Source: Streptomyces coffeae (GTDB lineage Bacteria > Actinomycetota > Actinomycetes > Streptomycetales > Streptomycetaceae). Taken from it: a stretch of 64,000 nt of DNA. Below are positions 11,525 through 19,547 of the stretch, one piece after another (within the stretch, counting starts at the first letter, position 1; each line of letters begins with the position of its first letter). The notes below the pieces were generated by a model. The model saw only the letters and a program-made list of their open reading frames with translations. It had not been told where the DNA came from and did no database searches. Position numbers and translations under genes: made by a program. Location of the stretch: assembly GCF_016741875.1 (NCBI RefSeq), contig NZ_JAERRF010000011.1, positions 124,001-188,000 of the forward strand. The letters are read 5' to 3'.

Positions 11525-13348
11525 TCAGCGGCCCACCGCGTAGCCCTGCGCGCCGCGCGGGTTGGCCGCCGCCAGCAGGACGCCCGTCCCGGGGTCGCGG
11601 GCGACCGCGCACAGCCGTCCCTCCGACCAGGCGGGGCCGACCGTGACATCGTGTCCACGGCGCCGCAGTTCGCGGATGGGGTGCTCGCCGATCCGGGACT
11701 CCACCACGACCTTGCCCGCCGCCATCGAGCGCGGGTGGAAGGAGCCGGGGAAGCTTTCCTGGTGCCAGTTGGGCGCGTCGACGGCCCCCTGGAGGTCGAG
11801 CCCCGCGCGCACCGGACGGCGCAGCGCCACACCGAGGAGGAAGTGCAGGCTCCACTGGTCCTGCTGATCGCCGCCGGGGGTGCCGAAGGCCATCACGGGG
11901 GTGTCGCCGCGCAGCGCGAGGGACGGGGTGAGCGTGGTACGCGGACGGCGGCCGGGAGTCAGGGAGTTGGGCAGCCCGGGGTCCAGCCAGGCCATCTGGA
12001 GCCGGGTGCCGAGCGGAAAGCCGAGCGCGGGGATGACGGGGTTGGACTGGAGCCAGCCGCCGCTGGGGGTGGCGGCGACCATGTTGCCCCAGCGGTCCAC
12101 CACATCGAGATGGCAGGTGTCGCCCCGGGTGGTGCCATCGGCCCGTACCCCGGGGCCGCCGACCGTCGGTTCACCGCCGCCCGGCCCGGCCACCGGCTCC
12201 GGGGTGTGCGCCGCCGCGCGGGCGACGGCGGCCAGCGCCTGTTTGCTCAGCCGCGGTACGCGGCCCCCGGGCCGTCCCGGACGCAGCTCGTACGAGGCGT
12301 GTTCGCCGATCAGCGCGCGCCGTTCGGCGTTGTACGCACCGGAGAACAGCTCCGCGAGCGGTACGTCGGCGGCGTCCCCGTACCACGCCTCGCGGTCGGC
12401 CATGGCCAGCTTGCCGCCCTCGATCAGGATGTGCAGCAGCTCCGGGGTGCCGAGGTCGTCCTCGGCCAATCCGTCCGGCAGCAGGGCCAGTTGCTGGAGC
12501 AGGACCGGCCCCTGGCTCCAGGGCCCCGCCTTGCACACCGTCCAGCCGTTCCAGGTGTGCCGGACGGGGTTCTCGTAGACGGCCTCGAAGGCGGCCAGGT
12601 CGTCACCGGTGAGTGTGCCCGCGTGGCGCTCCCCGGAGGAGTCCATGGCGGGCCGGGCCGCGGCGGCCGCCAGATCCTCGGCGATGAAGCCCTCCCGCCA
12701 GACCCGCCGCGCCGCCTCGATCTGTGTCTCGCGCCCCGGACCGGCCGCCTCCGCCTCGCCGATCAGCCGCCGCCAGGTGGCGGCCAGCGCCGGGTTGGTG
12801 AGCAGCCGCCCGGCGGCGGGGGACCGCCCACCGGGCAGATAGAGCGCGGCCGAGTCGGTCCACTCCGTCGTGAACAGCTCCCGTACGGTCTCCACCGTCT
12901 CGCCGATCCGCTCGACCGCGGGATGGCCGTGCTCGGCGTAGCCGATGGCGTACCGCAGCACCTCGGCGAGCCGCCGGGTGCCGTGGTCGCGCAGCAGGAC
13001 CATCCAGGCGTCGAACGCGCCGGGGACGGCCGCCGCGAGCGGTCCGGTGCCCGGCACCAGGTCGAGGCCGAGCGCGGTGTAGTGGTCGATGGTGGCCCCG
13101 GCGGGCGCCGGGCCCTGTCCGCACAGCACGAGGGGTTGCCCGCCCGCCGGGGCGAGGAGGATCGGCACCTCACCGGCGGGTCCGTTCAGATGCGGCTCCA
13201 CGACGTGGAGGACGAACCCCGCGGCCACGGCGGCGTCGAAGGCGTTGCCGCCGTCCTCCAGGACGGCCATGGCGGACTGCGAGGCCAGCCAGTGGGTGGA
13301 GGACACCATGCCGTGGGTGCCCTGGAGGGTGGGCCGGGTGGTGAACAT
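11525..13348 (-). CDS. Gamma-glutamyltransferase-family hydrolase
   Basis: A 607-residue Ntn-hydrolase of the gamma-glutamyltransferase family, made as a precursor that cleaves itself before a catalytic Thr. That residue is probably Thr411 in RGDTCHLDVVDRWGNMVA. The N-terminal signature STHWLASQSAMAVLEDGGNAFDAAVAAGFVLHVVEPHLNG and the C-terminal PGGDQQDQWSLHFLLGV are typical. No signal peptide is visible, so it is probably cytoplasmic and may act on gamma-glutamyl or acylated compounds rather than extracellular glutathione. ATG 13348 was chosen because the family's N-terminus begins there; the frame is open further upstream. Confidence 0.9.
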   Translation of the reverse strand: MFTTRPTLQGTHGMVSSTHWLASQSAMAVLEDGGNAFDAAVAAGFVLHVVEPHLNGPAGEVPILLAPAGGQPLVLCGQGPAPAGATIDHYTALGLDLVPGTGPLAAAVPGAFDAWMVLLRDHGTRRLAEVLRYAIGYAEHGHPAVERIGETVETVRELFTTEWTDSAALYLPGGRSPAAGRLLTNPALAATWRRLIGEAEAAGPGRETQIEAARRVWREGFIAEDLAAAAARPAMDSSGERHAGTLTGDDLAAFEAVYENPVRHTWNGWTVCKAGPWSQGPVLLQQLALLPDGLAEDDLGTPELLHILIEGGKLAMADREAWYGDAADVPLAELFSGAYNAERRALIGEHASYELRPGRPGGRVPRLSKQALAAVARAAAHTPEPVAGPGGGEPTVGGPGVRADGTTRGDTCHLDVVDRWGNMVAATPSGGWLQSNPVIPALGFPLGTRLQMAWLDPGLPNSLTPGRRPRTTLTPSLALRGDTPVMAFGTPGGDQQDQWSLHFLLGVALRRPVRAGLDLQGAVDAPNWHQESFPGSFHPRSMAAGKVVVESRIGEHPIRELRRRGHDVTVGPAWSEGRLCAVARDPGTGVLLAAANPRGAQGYAVGR

Positions 13349-13445
13349 GGGGCTCCCTGGTCCGGGTGCGGCGCGCGGTGGTGCGGTGGGTGCTGTGGTG
13401 CGGCCAGCATGACGCAGGGACCGATCACCGGTCCATGGAGCGCTG

Positions 13446-14030
13446 TCAGCCCGTGGGCTTCGTACGGACGAAGCGGTCGGGCTCACCGGAGGTCCAGTTG
13501 AAGGTGAGGTTCTCGCCGCCGTTGCTCACCACGGCGGTGCCGTTCGAGGTCTCCCCGGCGCAGGTGCTGGAGATGGCCATCCCGGAGTTGATGGTCCCGG
13601 AGCAGGACTTGCCGCCGTACGCCATGGTCCACGACGTGCCGCTGACGGTCAGGGTCGCCAGGCCGTTCGTCCCGCGGACGGGGACGTACCAGGTGCCCTG
13701 GACGCTCGACGGACCGGCGGGGCGGGCGGGAGCGGCCGTTTTGGTGCGCGTGCGGCCGGGCGTGGGCACTGGGGCGGCGGAGGTACGGGTGGGGCGCGGG
13801 GCGGCGCTGGTGGCGGGGCTCCCCTCCTTTTTCTTTTTCTTGGCTTCCCCGGTGCGGCTCGGGCTCGGGCTGGACGAGGCCGTGGTGTCACGTTTGCCGG
13901 TGGTCTGGCCGGTCGTCTTGCCCCCCTTGTCCGACGAAGCCGAGTCCTTCTTGTCGTCGCCGCCGCAGCCGGTCAGGGTGAGCGCCAATACCGCGACAGC
14001 GGCGATGGCGAGGGAAGTCGATTTATGCAC
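13446..14030 (-). CDS. Lipoprotein, unknown function
   Basis: A 194-residue lipoprotein starting at GTG 14030, after AGGA at a good distance. The signal peptide VHKSTSLAIAAVAVLALTLTGC has its lipobox Cys at residue 22. A long linker follows, rich in Lys, Ser, Thr and Pro and low in complexity (residues about 27-105). The last 85 residues form a compact beta-rich domain (VQGTWYVPVRGTNGLATLTVSGTSWTM..GGKSCSGTINSG..SSTCAG) with two Cys that could pair. The overall design resembles surface-exposed lipoproteins of Streptomyces; I cannot assign a function. Confidence 0.75.
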   Translation of the reverse strand: MHKSTSLAIAAVAVLALTLTGCGGDDKKDSASSDKGGKTTGQTTGKRDTTASSSPSPSRTGEAKKKKKEGSPATSAAPRPTRTSAAPVPTPGRTRTKTAAPARPAGPSSVQGTWYVPVRGTNGLATLTVSGTSWTMAYGGKSCSGTINSGMAISSTCAGETSNGTAVVSNGGENLTFNWTSGEPDRFVRTKPTG

Positions 14031-14403
14031 GCAGATTCCTGTGATGCCGAGATCAAGAGGGATGAGACACGTGATCCTGGCAGCAGCACTCAAGGGAATT
14101 CCATGCTTTCCGGAAACAATCCTCCAGAACATTCCCGCTGACCTGTGGATGATTTCCGGCTTTCCGTGCTGTGCACTGCGGCTGGGCCAACAACCGGAGC
14201 GCGGCGCGTCGTTGTCGGCTTCCGCTCCGGAATGTTGTCCATGATGACCCGAACGTCTGCCCCGCACAGGAATTCCGGATCGCGGGCGTGCCGGACCGGG
14301 GGTGGCACACCACGCGCGCAACCTCCCTTCGCCGGGCGCCGATTTCGCGGGGGGCAGAACGCCACGGCCTTCCTCCCGGGCCCAACACTCCTACGCTGAG
14401 GGG
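14031..14403. promoter_or_regulatory. Intergenic region with popR promoter
   Basis: No gene is supported. The stretch is divergent between the lipoprotein and popR. A TACGCT hexamer at 14392-14397 lies 7 bases before the popR GTG, so the message may be leaderless. Half-sites resembling the PopR motif are present: GGCAGAA at 14353-14359, and TCTGCC at 14256-14261 with a weak partner. Whether PopR binds its own promoter is not known to me. Confidence 0.4.
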
Positions 14404-14943
14404 GTGAGCAGCCACGCGACGAACCCAGCCCGCGTCATTCCGCTGCGTCCGGCCACCGCGCCGCCGCCGGGCACCGCGCCGCGGGAGACCGCGCCCCCGG
14501 GCGCGGCGCCCAAGGAGCCCCTGTGGCGCCATGTGGTCGGCGGGGTGCTGCGCCGCGAGCGCCGCGCCCAGCAGCGCACGCTCAAGGACGTGGCCGACGC
14601 GGCCCGGATCTCGATGCCCTACCTCTCGGAGCTGGAGCGCGGCCGCAAGGAGGCGTCGTCCGAGGTGCTCGCGGCCGCCGCGCACGCCCTGGGGCTCGGC
14701 CTGGCCGATCTGCTCGCCCTCGCCCATGACGAGCTGGCCCGTGCCATCGCGCCGCGCGCCCGGCGGCGGCCCCTGGGGGCGGCGGACGAGCGCACACGGG
14801 ACGACGAGGCCGAGGTCGCGACGGCGGAGGCGGCCGAGGTGACCAGCACCACGGCCCTCGCCGAGCTGCGCGGCCGGCGCACCGGCGGCCACCGGGCCAC
14901 GGGGACCTCCCCGTACCAGGGCGAGGTGCGGCTCGCCGCCTGA
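14404..14943 (+). CDS. popR: PopR-like XRE activator of clpP3-clpP4
   Basis: A 179-residue XRE-type DNA-binding protein. The HTH lies at about residues 45-100 (GVLRRERRAQQRTLKDVADAARISMPYLSELERGRKEASSEVL). In Streptomyces lividans PopR activates the clpP3-clpP4 operon and is itself destroyed by the ClpP1/ClpP2 protease through its C-terminal residues. This protein sits directly beside clpP4-clpP3, converging on them, and ends in RLAA, which matches an ssrA-like degron. Those two facts are why I call it PopR; ClgR, a close relative, is the alternative. GTG 14404 fits a leaderless start. Confidence 0.8.
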   Translation: MSSHATNPARVIPLRPATAPPPGTAPRETAPPGAAPKEPLWRHVVGGVLRRERRAQQRTLKDVADAARISMPYLSELERGRKEASSEVLAAAAHALGLGLADLLALAHDELARAIAPRARRRPLGAADERTRDDEAEVATAEAAEVTSTTALAELRGRRTGGHRATGTSPYQGEVRLAA

Positions 14944-14974
14944 GCCGCCTGTCGGTGCCTGCCGGCGCCCGTCC

Positions 14975-15589
14975 TCAGGCGGCGAAGGCCGCGGACGCCC
15001 TCCGGCGGCTGAGCACCTGGTCGGCCAGCCCGTACGCGACCGCCTCCTGCGCCGTGAAGACCTTGTCGCGGTCCATGTCCTCGCGCAGGGTGGCGATGTC
15101 GTGCGGGGTGTGCCGGGCCAGCACCTCCTCCACCTGCGAGCGGATCCGGAGCATCTCCTTGGCCTGGAGGCTGAGATCGGAGACGGTGCCCTGGCGGCCA
15201 CCGCTCGCGGGCTGCCCCAGCAGCACCCGGGCGTGCTCCAGGATGAACCGCCGCCCGGGGTCCCCTCCGGCCAGCAGCACCGCCGCCGTGGAGGCCGCCT
15301 GGCCGACGCAGAACGTGGAGATCGGCGCGGAGACGAAGGTCATGGTGTCGTAGATCGCCATGAGCGAGGTGTACGAGCCGCCGGGGGAGTTGATGTAGAT
15401 CGCGATCTCCTGCTCCGCGCTCGAGGACTCGAGGTGGAGCAGTTGCGCGATGACCACATTGGCGACCCCGTCGTCGATCTCGGTGCCGAGGAAGATGATC
15501 CGCTCGGACAGCAGCCGGCTGTAGATGTCGTACGCCCGCTCGCCCTGTGTGGTGCGCTCGACCACGGTCGGAATCGTGTACTGGCTCAT
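14975..15589 (-). CDS. clpP4: ATP-dependent Clp protease subunit ClpP4, catalytic His absent
   Basis: A 204-residue ClpP. It is the second gene of the operon and starts one base away from the stop of clpP3. The nucleophile region VGQAASTAAVLLAGG keeps a Ser at residue 100, and the Asp is kept at about 175 (DRDKVFTAQEA). The His of the triad is gone: the family's HQP reads GQP here, with Gly125 from an unambiguous GGG codon. The subunit should therefore be catalytically dead or structural, working in a mixed ring with ClpP3 as ClpR does in cyanobacteria. No frameshift or truncation is seen. Confidence 0.88.
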   Translation of the reverse strand: MSQYTIPTVVERTTQGERAYDIYSRLLSERIIFLGTEIDDGVANVVIAQLLHLESSSAEQEIAIYINSPGGSYTSLMAIYDTMTFVSAPISTFCVGQAASTAAVLLAGGDPGRRFILEHARVLLGQPASGGRQGTVSDLSLQAKEMLRIRSQVEEVLARHTPHDIATLREDMDRDKVFTAQEAVAYGLADQVLSRRRASAAFAA

Positions 15590-15590
15590 C

Positions 15591-16244
15591 TCAGATCCCC
15601 ATCCGCCGTCGTGCTCCGCCCGGCCGCACATCGTCGAGGGACTCGACGATCCGGTCGACCATGCCGTACTCCTTGGCCTGTTCGGCCGTGAACCACCGGT
15701 CGCGGTCGCCGTCGCGGGAGATGGTCTCCTCGGTCTGGCCGGTGTGCGCCGCGGTGATCCGCTCGATGGCCTTCTTGGTGAACTCCAGGTTCTCGGCCTG
15801 GATCGCGATGTCGGCGGCCGTCCCGCCGATCCCGGCCGACGGCTGATGCATCATGATCCGCGCGTTGGGCAGCGCGAAGCGCTTGCCCGCCGTTCCGACG
15901 CACAGCAGGAACTGCCCCATGCTCGCGGCGAATCCCATGGCGAGCGTCGTCACGTCGTTGGGGATCAGCTGCATGGTGTCGTAGATGGCCAGCCCGGCCG
16001 TCACCGAGCCGCCCGGACTGTTGATGTACAGGCTGATGTCGGTCCGCGGATCCTCCGCCGAGAGCAGCAGCAGCTGGGCGCACACGCGGTTCGCGGAGAC
16101 GTCGTCCACCTGGGTGTTGAGGACGACGATGCGCTGGGTGAGGAGCTGCGCGGCCAGATGGTCGTCGAACTGCGTCGGGGACGTATCGCCCTCCGTGGCG
16201 CGGGGGTTCAGGGCCGGATCCCGGCCGGTGATGAGTGGTGACAT
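15591..16244 (-). CDS. clpP3: ATP-dependent Clp protease subunit ClpP3
   Basis: A 217-residue ClpP with a complete triad: Ser108 (GFAASMGQF), His133 (MMHQPSAG) and Asp182 (RDRWFTAEQAKEYGMVD). ClpP subunits form tetradecamer barrels fed by Clp ATPases. In Streptomyces the clpP3-clpP4 pair is a reserve protease, switched on through PopR when ClpP1/P2 fail. The start ATG 16244 has a GGGAGG ribosome site. An extra N-terminal 30 residues before the usual start (DHLAAQLLTQRIVVL) is longer than in ClpP1 and may be a propeptide. Confidence 0.93.
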   Translation of the reverse strand: MSPLITGRDPALNPRATEGDTSPTQFDDHLAAQLLTQRIVVLNTQVDDVSANRVCAQLLLLSAEDPRTDISLYINSPGGSVTAGLAIYDTMQLIPNDVTTLAMGFAASMGQFLLCVGTAGKRFALPNARIMMHQPSAGIGGTAADIAIQAENLEFTKKAIERITAAHTGQTEETISRDGDRDRWFTAEQAKEYGMVDRIVESLDDVRPGGARRRMGI

Positions 16245-16340
16245 GGGACCTCCCGTGGTCGACCGCGGCGAGTGGTGCCGCGATGTCACCACTGTCGGCG
16301 GCCCGGTGGCCCTCCGTCAGTGTTCTTGGCCCTGAGCAGA

Positions 16341-16356
16341 TTCGCCCATGGCAGAG
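16341..16356. promoter_or_regulatory. Candidate PopR operator upstream of clpP3
   Basis: On the strand read toward clpP3 the site reads CTCTGCC, ATG, GGCGAA. I recall the PopR site from S. lividans as an inverted repeat TTCTGCC-3N-GGCAGAA; the left arm here matches 6 of 7 bases, the right arm only partly. It lies about 100 bases before the clpP3 start, a suitable place for an activator. Confidence 0.45.
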
Positions 16357-16413
16357 CGCTCCGGACCCGGGCCCCGCCCGCGGCCGCCGCCTGAGCGTCG
16401 GCCGCCCGGGCCC

Positions 16414-17325
16414 TCAGTTGGTGGCCACGGGCCCGGCCGTCCGGGCCTCGCCCCGGAACACCTGCTCGCTGTGCCAGGCGATGTTCTCCGGCGCGATCGG
16501 CTCGCCGCCGTGGCGCGGCTCCTCGGCCCCGCGGCCGGCCAGTTCGAGGACCTGGTCGCGCGCCGCCCGGCCACGCCCGGTGAACCGGTCCGAGACCCTG
16601 ATCCGCCGAGCGGGGTCCAGGCCCAGCACTCCCCGGTCGAAGAGCCTGTGGTGCAGGGAGCACAGACACAGCGCGTTGTGCAGCGAGTTGGCGCCGCGGA
16701 AGGCCCACCACCGCACATGGGCGGCCTCCAGCCCGACGGGCACCCGGCCGATCGCCCCGTCGAACCCGCAGAACGCACAGCGGTACGCGTACGCGCTCAG
16801 CACCTCGCGCCGCAGCTCCGCCGCCCGCCGACGGTCCCGTACCGAGACCGTCACCCGCCGTGCCTCCTCGGCGTCCTCCAGGTCGAGCCGCACGGCGGCG
16901 GCGATATCGGCGTGCAGCGAGGGCGGGAAGTGGGTGTCCAGCAGCAGCTGTGTCAGCCGTCCCAGCAGCAGCGGATCCGTGGCCAGCGCGGACCGCAGCT
17001 CCGGGGCCAACTGCCCGCGCGCCCCGCTCGACCGCAGCACCCCCACGGTCGATCCCGGACTGCCGTGGCCGTGGTCGGTGCGCACCTCCCACACCCCGTC
17101 ACTCTCCAGGTGGTGGAACGGGTAGGAGGGCGAGGACGTGCGTGGAGGTCCGAAGTCGCGCAGCAGATCCTTGAGGTCCCGCTCGACCTCCGTATAGCGC
17201 AGGTCCTGTTCGGGCGCCTGCTGGAACCGCCCCAGGGCATACAGCATCAGCAGCGGTTTGTGCGGCGCCCGTACCCCGTTGCCCGACCACTGCCGTAAGG
17301 TGCGCACCCGCTCGACCCAGTCCAT
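16414..17325 (-). CDS. Sulfur-binding-domain HNH endonuclease (type IV restriction)
   Basis: A 303-residue two-domain nuclease. The N-terminal half (about 1-150) has the sulfur-binding-domain signature: RAPHKPLLMLYALGRFQ, YTEVERDLKDLLRDFGPPR, YPFHHLESDGVWEV. The C-terminal half is an HNH nuclease with zinc cysteines (CAFCGFDG), EAAHVRWW, and NSLHNALCLCSLHHRLFDRGVLGLD. Enzymes of this build (ScoMcrA, SprMcrA) cut phosphorothioate-modified DNA, so they restrict foreign DNA and are incompatible with dnd modification. No dnd gene is in the window. Codon 10 is TTA (17296-17298), so translation should depend on the bldA tRNA. Confidence 0.88.
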   Translation of the reverse strand: MDWVERVRTLRQWSGNGVRAPHKPLLMLYALGRFQQAPEQDLRYTEVERDLKDLLRDFGPPRTSSPSYPFHHLESDGVWEVRTDHGHGSPGSTVGVLRSSGARGQLAPELRSALATDPLLLGRLTQLLLDTHFPPSLHADIAAAVRLDLEDAEEARRVTVSVRDRRRAAELRREVLSAYAYRCAFCGFDGAIGRVPVGLEAAHVRWWAFRGANSLHNALCLCSLHHRLFDRGVLGLDPARRIRVSDRFTGRGRAARDQVLELAGRGAEEPRHGGEPIAPENIAWHSEQVFRGEARTAGPVATN

Positions 17326-17399
17326 GGCAGCGACTGTAGGCGCGGCCCCGGGCACGGAAATCGGTGGGGCCGGGCCATCGCTCACCGCGTGCTGGACCG

Positions 17400-17846
17400 T
17401 CAGGGACGGCCGCCGGGCTCGGGCCAGGTGAAGACGAACCGATGGGCCGCCTCGTCGAAGGAGACCTCGCCCGGGTGGGCGGGCAGCCCGAACTCCTCCT
17501 CGGCCCAGGCCAGAAGGGCCGCCGTCAGCCCCTCCGGCTGGAAGTGCGCCTCGTTGAACAGCACCCGCTCGACCGTGACCAGGACATACCGCCCCGCGGT
17601 CCGCGCCTCGATCGCGTCGGCCGCCAGGGCCAGCCCCGGCCGTAGCCGGTCCGCCTCGTCCGCCACCAGCCGCAGTCCCGAACGGTCGTCCCGGGGGTGC
17701 TCGCGTACGGGGGTGGTGTCCAGCCACATCCGCTCGGAGATCCGCTCGCCGCGGGACGGCGGCTCCGTGCCGAGCGTGGCGCCGGCGGTGAGGTCAATGG
17801 CGATGCCGCGGCCGGCGCGGGCTGTCCGGTACCTCGTCGTACGCAT
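17400..17846 (-). CDS. Conserved-looking unknown protein
   Basis: A 148-residue protein of no family I recognise. No signal peptide or membrane segment is visible. The central part (GRYVLVTVERVLFNEAHFQPEGLTAALLAWAEEEFGLPA) suggests an alpha/beta fold with a helix after a buried strand, and the ending FVFTWPEPG is beta-like. It follows the sugar-binding lipoprotein by 32 bp on the same strand and precedes the restriction gene, so it may be co-transcribed with either. Codon use is ordinary for the host. Confidence 0.65.
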   Translation of the reverse strand: MRTTRYRTARAGRGIAIDLTAGATLGTEPPSRGERISERMWLDTTPVREHPRDDRSGLRLVADEADRLRPGLALAADAIEARTAGRYVLVTVERVLFNEAHFQPEGLTAALLAWAEEEFGLPAHPGEVSFDEAAHRFVFTWPEPGGRP

Positions 17847-17878
17847 CAGCCGCGCCCCCGTGGTCGACCGTCATCGGT

Positions 17879-19012
17879 CTACTTCCCCCAGATCTTGCGA
17901 TACGCCTGACGGTACCCCTCGGAGTCCCACGACAGCGCGCCACCGCTGTTGGCGGCCGTGGTGATGTGGACGGGGGCCACATAGCCGCTGGGCGACCGGC
18001 CCGCGAAGGCGCGGTTGAACTCGTCGACGATCTGCCAGCCCTGCTCGGAGAGCGGTTCGGGCACGGTCGCGGTCTGGAATTGGTTGCCGTTGATGCGCTG
18101 GAAGGCCGACGGATCGCCGTCCCCCGCGCCGATGTTGTACGGGGCGCCGGCGCCGTCCTTGCCGGCGGCGCGCAGGGCGGCGGCGCTGTGCCGGAAGTAC
18201 AGGTCGTTGATGGCGGCCGAGTCGGTCCACTTGTCGCCGAAGCGGGAGAGCAGGGCGCGGACCTCCCCGAGGGTGCGCCTGTTGGCCTCCGGGATGGGGA
18301 TGTTCTGGTAGCTCAGCAGCTTCACATCGGAGCAGGTGGCGAGCTGCTTCTTGATGAGGTCGGACTTGTGCTTGGCGAAGGGCACGGTCGCGTCGGTGAA
18401 CAGCACGACCCCGGCACGGCCGTGGGACCGGGCGATGATCCAGTCGGCGCTGATCTTCGCCACGTCCTCCACCCGGGAGGTCACATTGCTGAACAGCTGG
18501 GGCTTCGCGCTGGGGCCTGGCGTTGCGGCGGCATGCCAGCCGATCACCTCGATGCCTTCCGCGTTGGCCCGTTCCAGCTCGTTCGCCACGCTCTTGGGGT
18601 CGAAGCCGCCGATGACGATCCCGTCCGGCTTGAGGTCGAGAGCCCGCTTGAAGGCGGAGCGGAGAGCGGCGGGTGTGCCCTTGCCGTTGATGGTGCGGGC
18701 GTGCCAGCCGAGGATCGACGCGGCCTCCTGGACGCCCTGGGCGACACCCACGGGACCGGGATTGCTCAGCGTCTGGGCGATGGTGACCACGCTCTTGCCG
18801 CGCAGTGCCTTCGGCCCGGTGGTGGGGCCCCGCCAGGGGGCGTCGACGTCCTGCGCCTTCTTGACCGCCCGCTCTGCCTTGGCGAGCGCGGTGGGGCATC
18901 CGGGCTTGGCGGAGGTCCGGTGGGACGCGGTGGCGCCGCCGGGTTCACAGCCGGTGGCGGCCATGGCCAGGAGCACGACGGACGTCAGGACCGCCTTGCG
19001 GGTGGGGTGCAC
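17879..19012 (-). CDS. Sugar-type periplasmic-binding lipoprotein, orphan
   Basis: A 377-residue substrate-binding lipoprotein. The signal peptide (RKAVLTSVVLLAMAATGC) places the lipobox Cys at residue 22. The mature part follows the type I periplasmic-binding fold used for sugars and by LacI-type regulators: SVVTIAQTLSNPGPVGVAQGVQEAASILGW, KPDGIVIGGFDP, IEVIGWHAA, ADWIIARSHGRAGVVLFTD, and the hinge-region YQNIPIPEANRRT. GTG 19012 follows GAGGAG. No ABC ATPase or permease is nearby, so it must share one from elsewhere or act as a sensor. The ligand is unknown. Confidence 0.85.
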   Translation of the reverse strand: MHPTRKAVLTSVVLLAMAATGCEPGGATASHRTSAKPGCPTALAKAERAVKKAQDVDAPWRGPTTGPKALRGKSVVTIAQTLSNPGPVGVAQGVQEAASILGWHARTINGKGTPAALRSAFKRALDLKPDGIVIGGFDPKSVANELERANAEGIEVIGWHAAATPGPSAKPQLFSNVTSRVEDVAKISADWIIARSHGRAGVVLFTDATVPFAKHKSDLIKKQLATCSDVKLLSYQNIPIPEANRRTLGEVRALLSRFGDKWTDSAAINDLYFRHSAAALRAAGKDGAGAPYNIGAGDGDPSAFQRINGNQFQTATVPEPLSEQGWQIVDEFNRAFAGRSPSGYVAPVHITTAANSGGALSWDSEGYRQAYRKIWGK

Positions 19013-19547
19013 GGATCTCCTCGCAGGGCACGGAGGGGCGGAGTTGCGGACGGAACGGGCTCGGGGTGGGGGAGGCGGACAGGGTAGGCATGGTGACGCG
19101 CGGCGGCAGCCCCCGCGGGGAAGCGGGGCAACCCCGTCCGGGGAGTGCGGCACGCGTCGCCGGGGGCCCGCGCATGGTAACGAACAAGCCAGTCCACGCG
19201 ATGTCCTCGGGTCCCCTCCGATGGTCACCGTACGGGCACCTGGCCGTTACCGAGGGAACGGTCCGCTGGGCGCGAGGCGAACGGAAGGCGGCCCAAACCC
19301 AATAAACCGTGGACATTCGGTAGCCGTTGCCCCGGCCCGTCTTGCATGGGCGCGCGCAGACGGTAGTGTTCACCGCCGATCGGCCCTGTGGCGCGATTCC
19401 GATGGTCGCGGTCCGTCCGTGCACCACATCGGCGTCCTGTTCCCGGCCGTCGGCGGTCGACAGCACAACCCATCTCGGCAACAACCCACCTCGGCAGCAC
19501 AACAACACCTCGGTCACCGCTCAGGAGCACATCGAAGGAGGACCTGG
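19013..19547. promoter_or_regulatory. 535-bp intergenic region before the conservon
   Basis: No gene is supported; reading frames across it are upstream extensions of cvnA or shadows. Two perfectly abutting 16-base direct repeats (ACAACCCATCTCGGCA at 19466-19481, one base different at 19482-19497) followed by a shorter third copy (near 19503-19516) sit 50-80 bases before the cvnA start and could be a regulator-binding array. The stretch is richer in C and A than its neighbours. Confidence 0.5.

Noticed and set aside
11651..13501. A 616-codon open frame opposite the GGT-like gene
   Set aside because: Shadow frame rich in Gly, Arg and Ala without domains; the GGT gene has clear catalytic motifs.
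18336..19547. Extension of cvnA upstream to 18336
   Set aside because: It would run through the sugar-binding lipoprotein gene on the other strand; GTG 19548 has a strong ribosome site.
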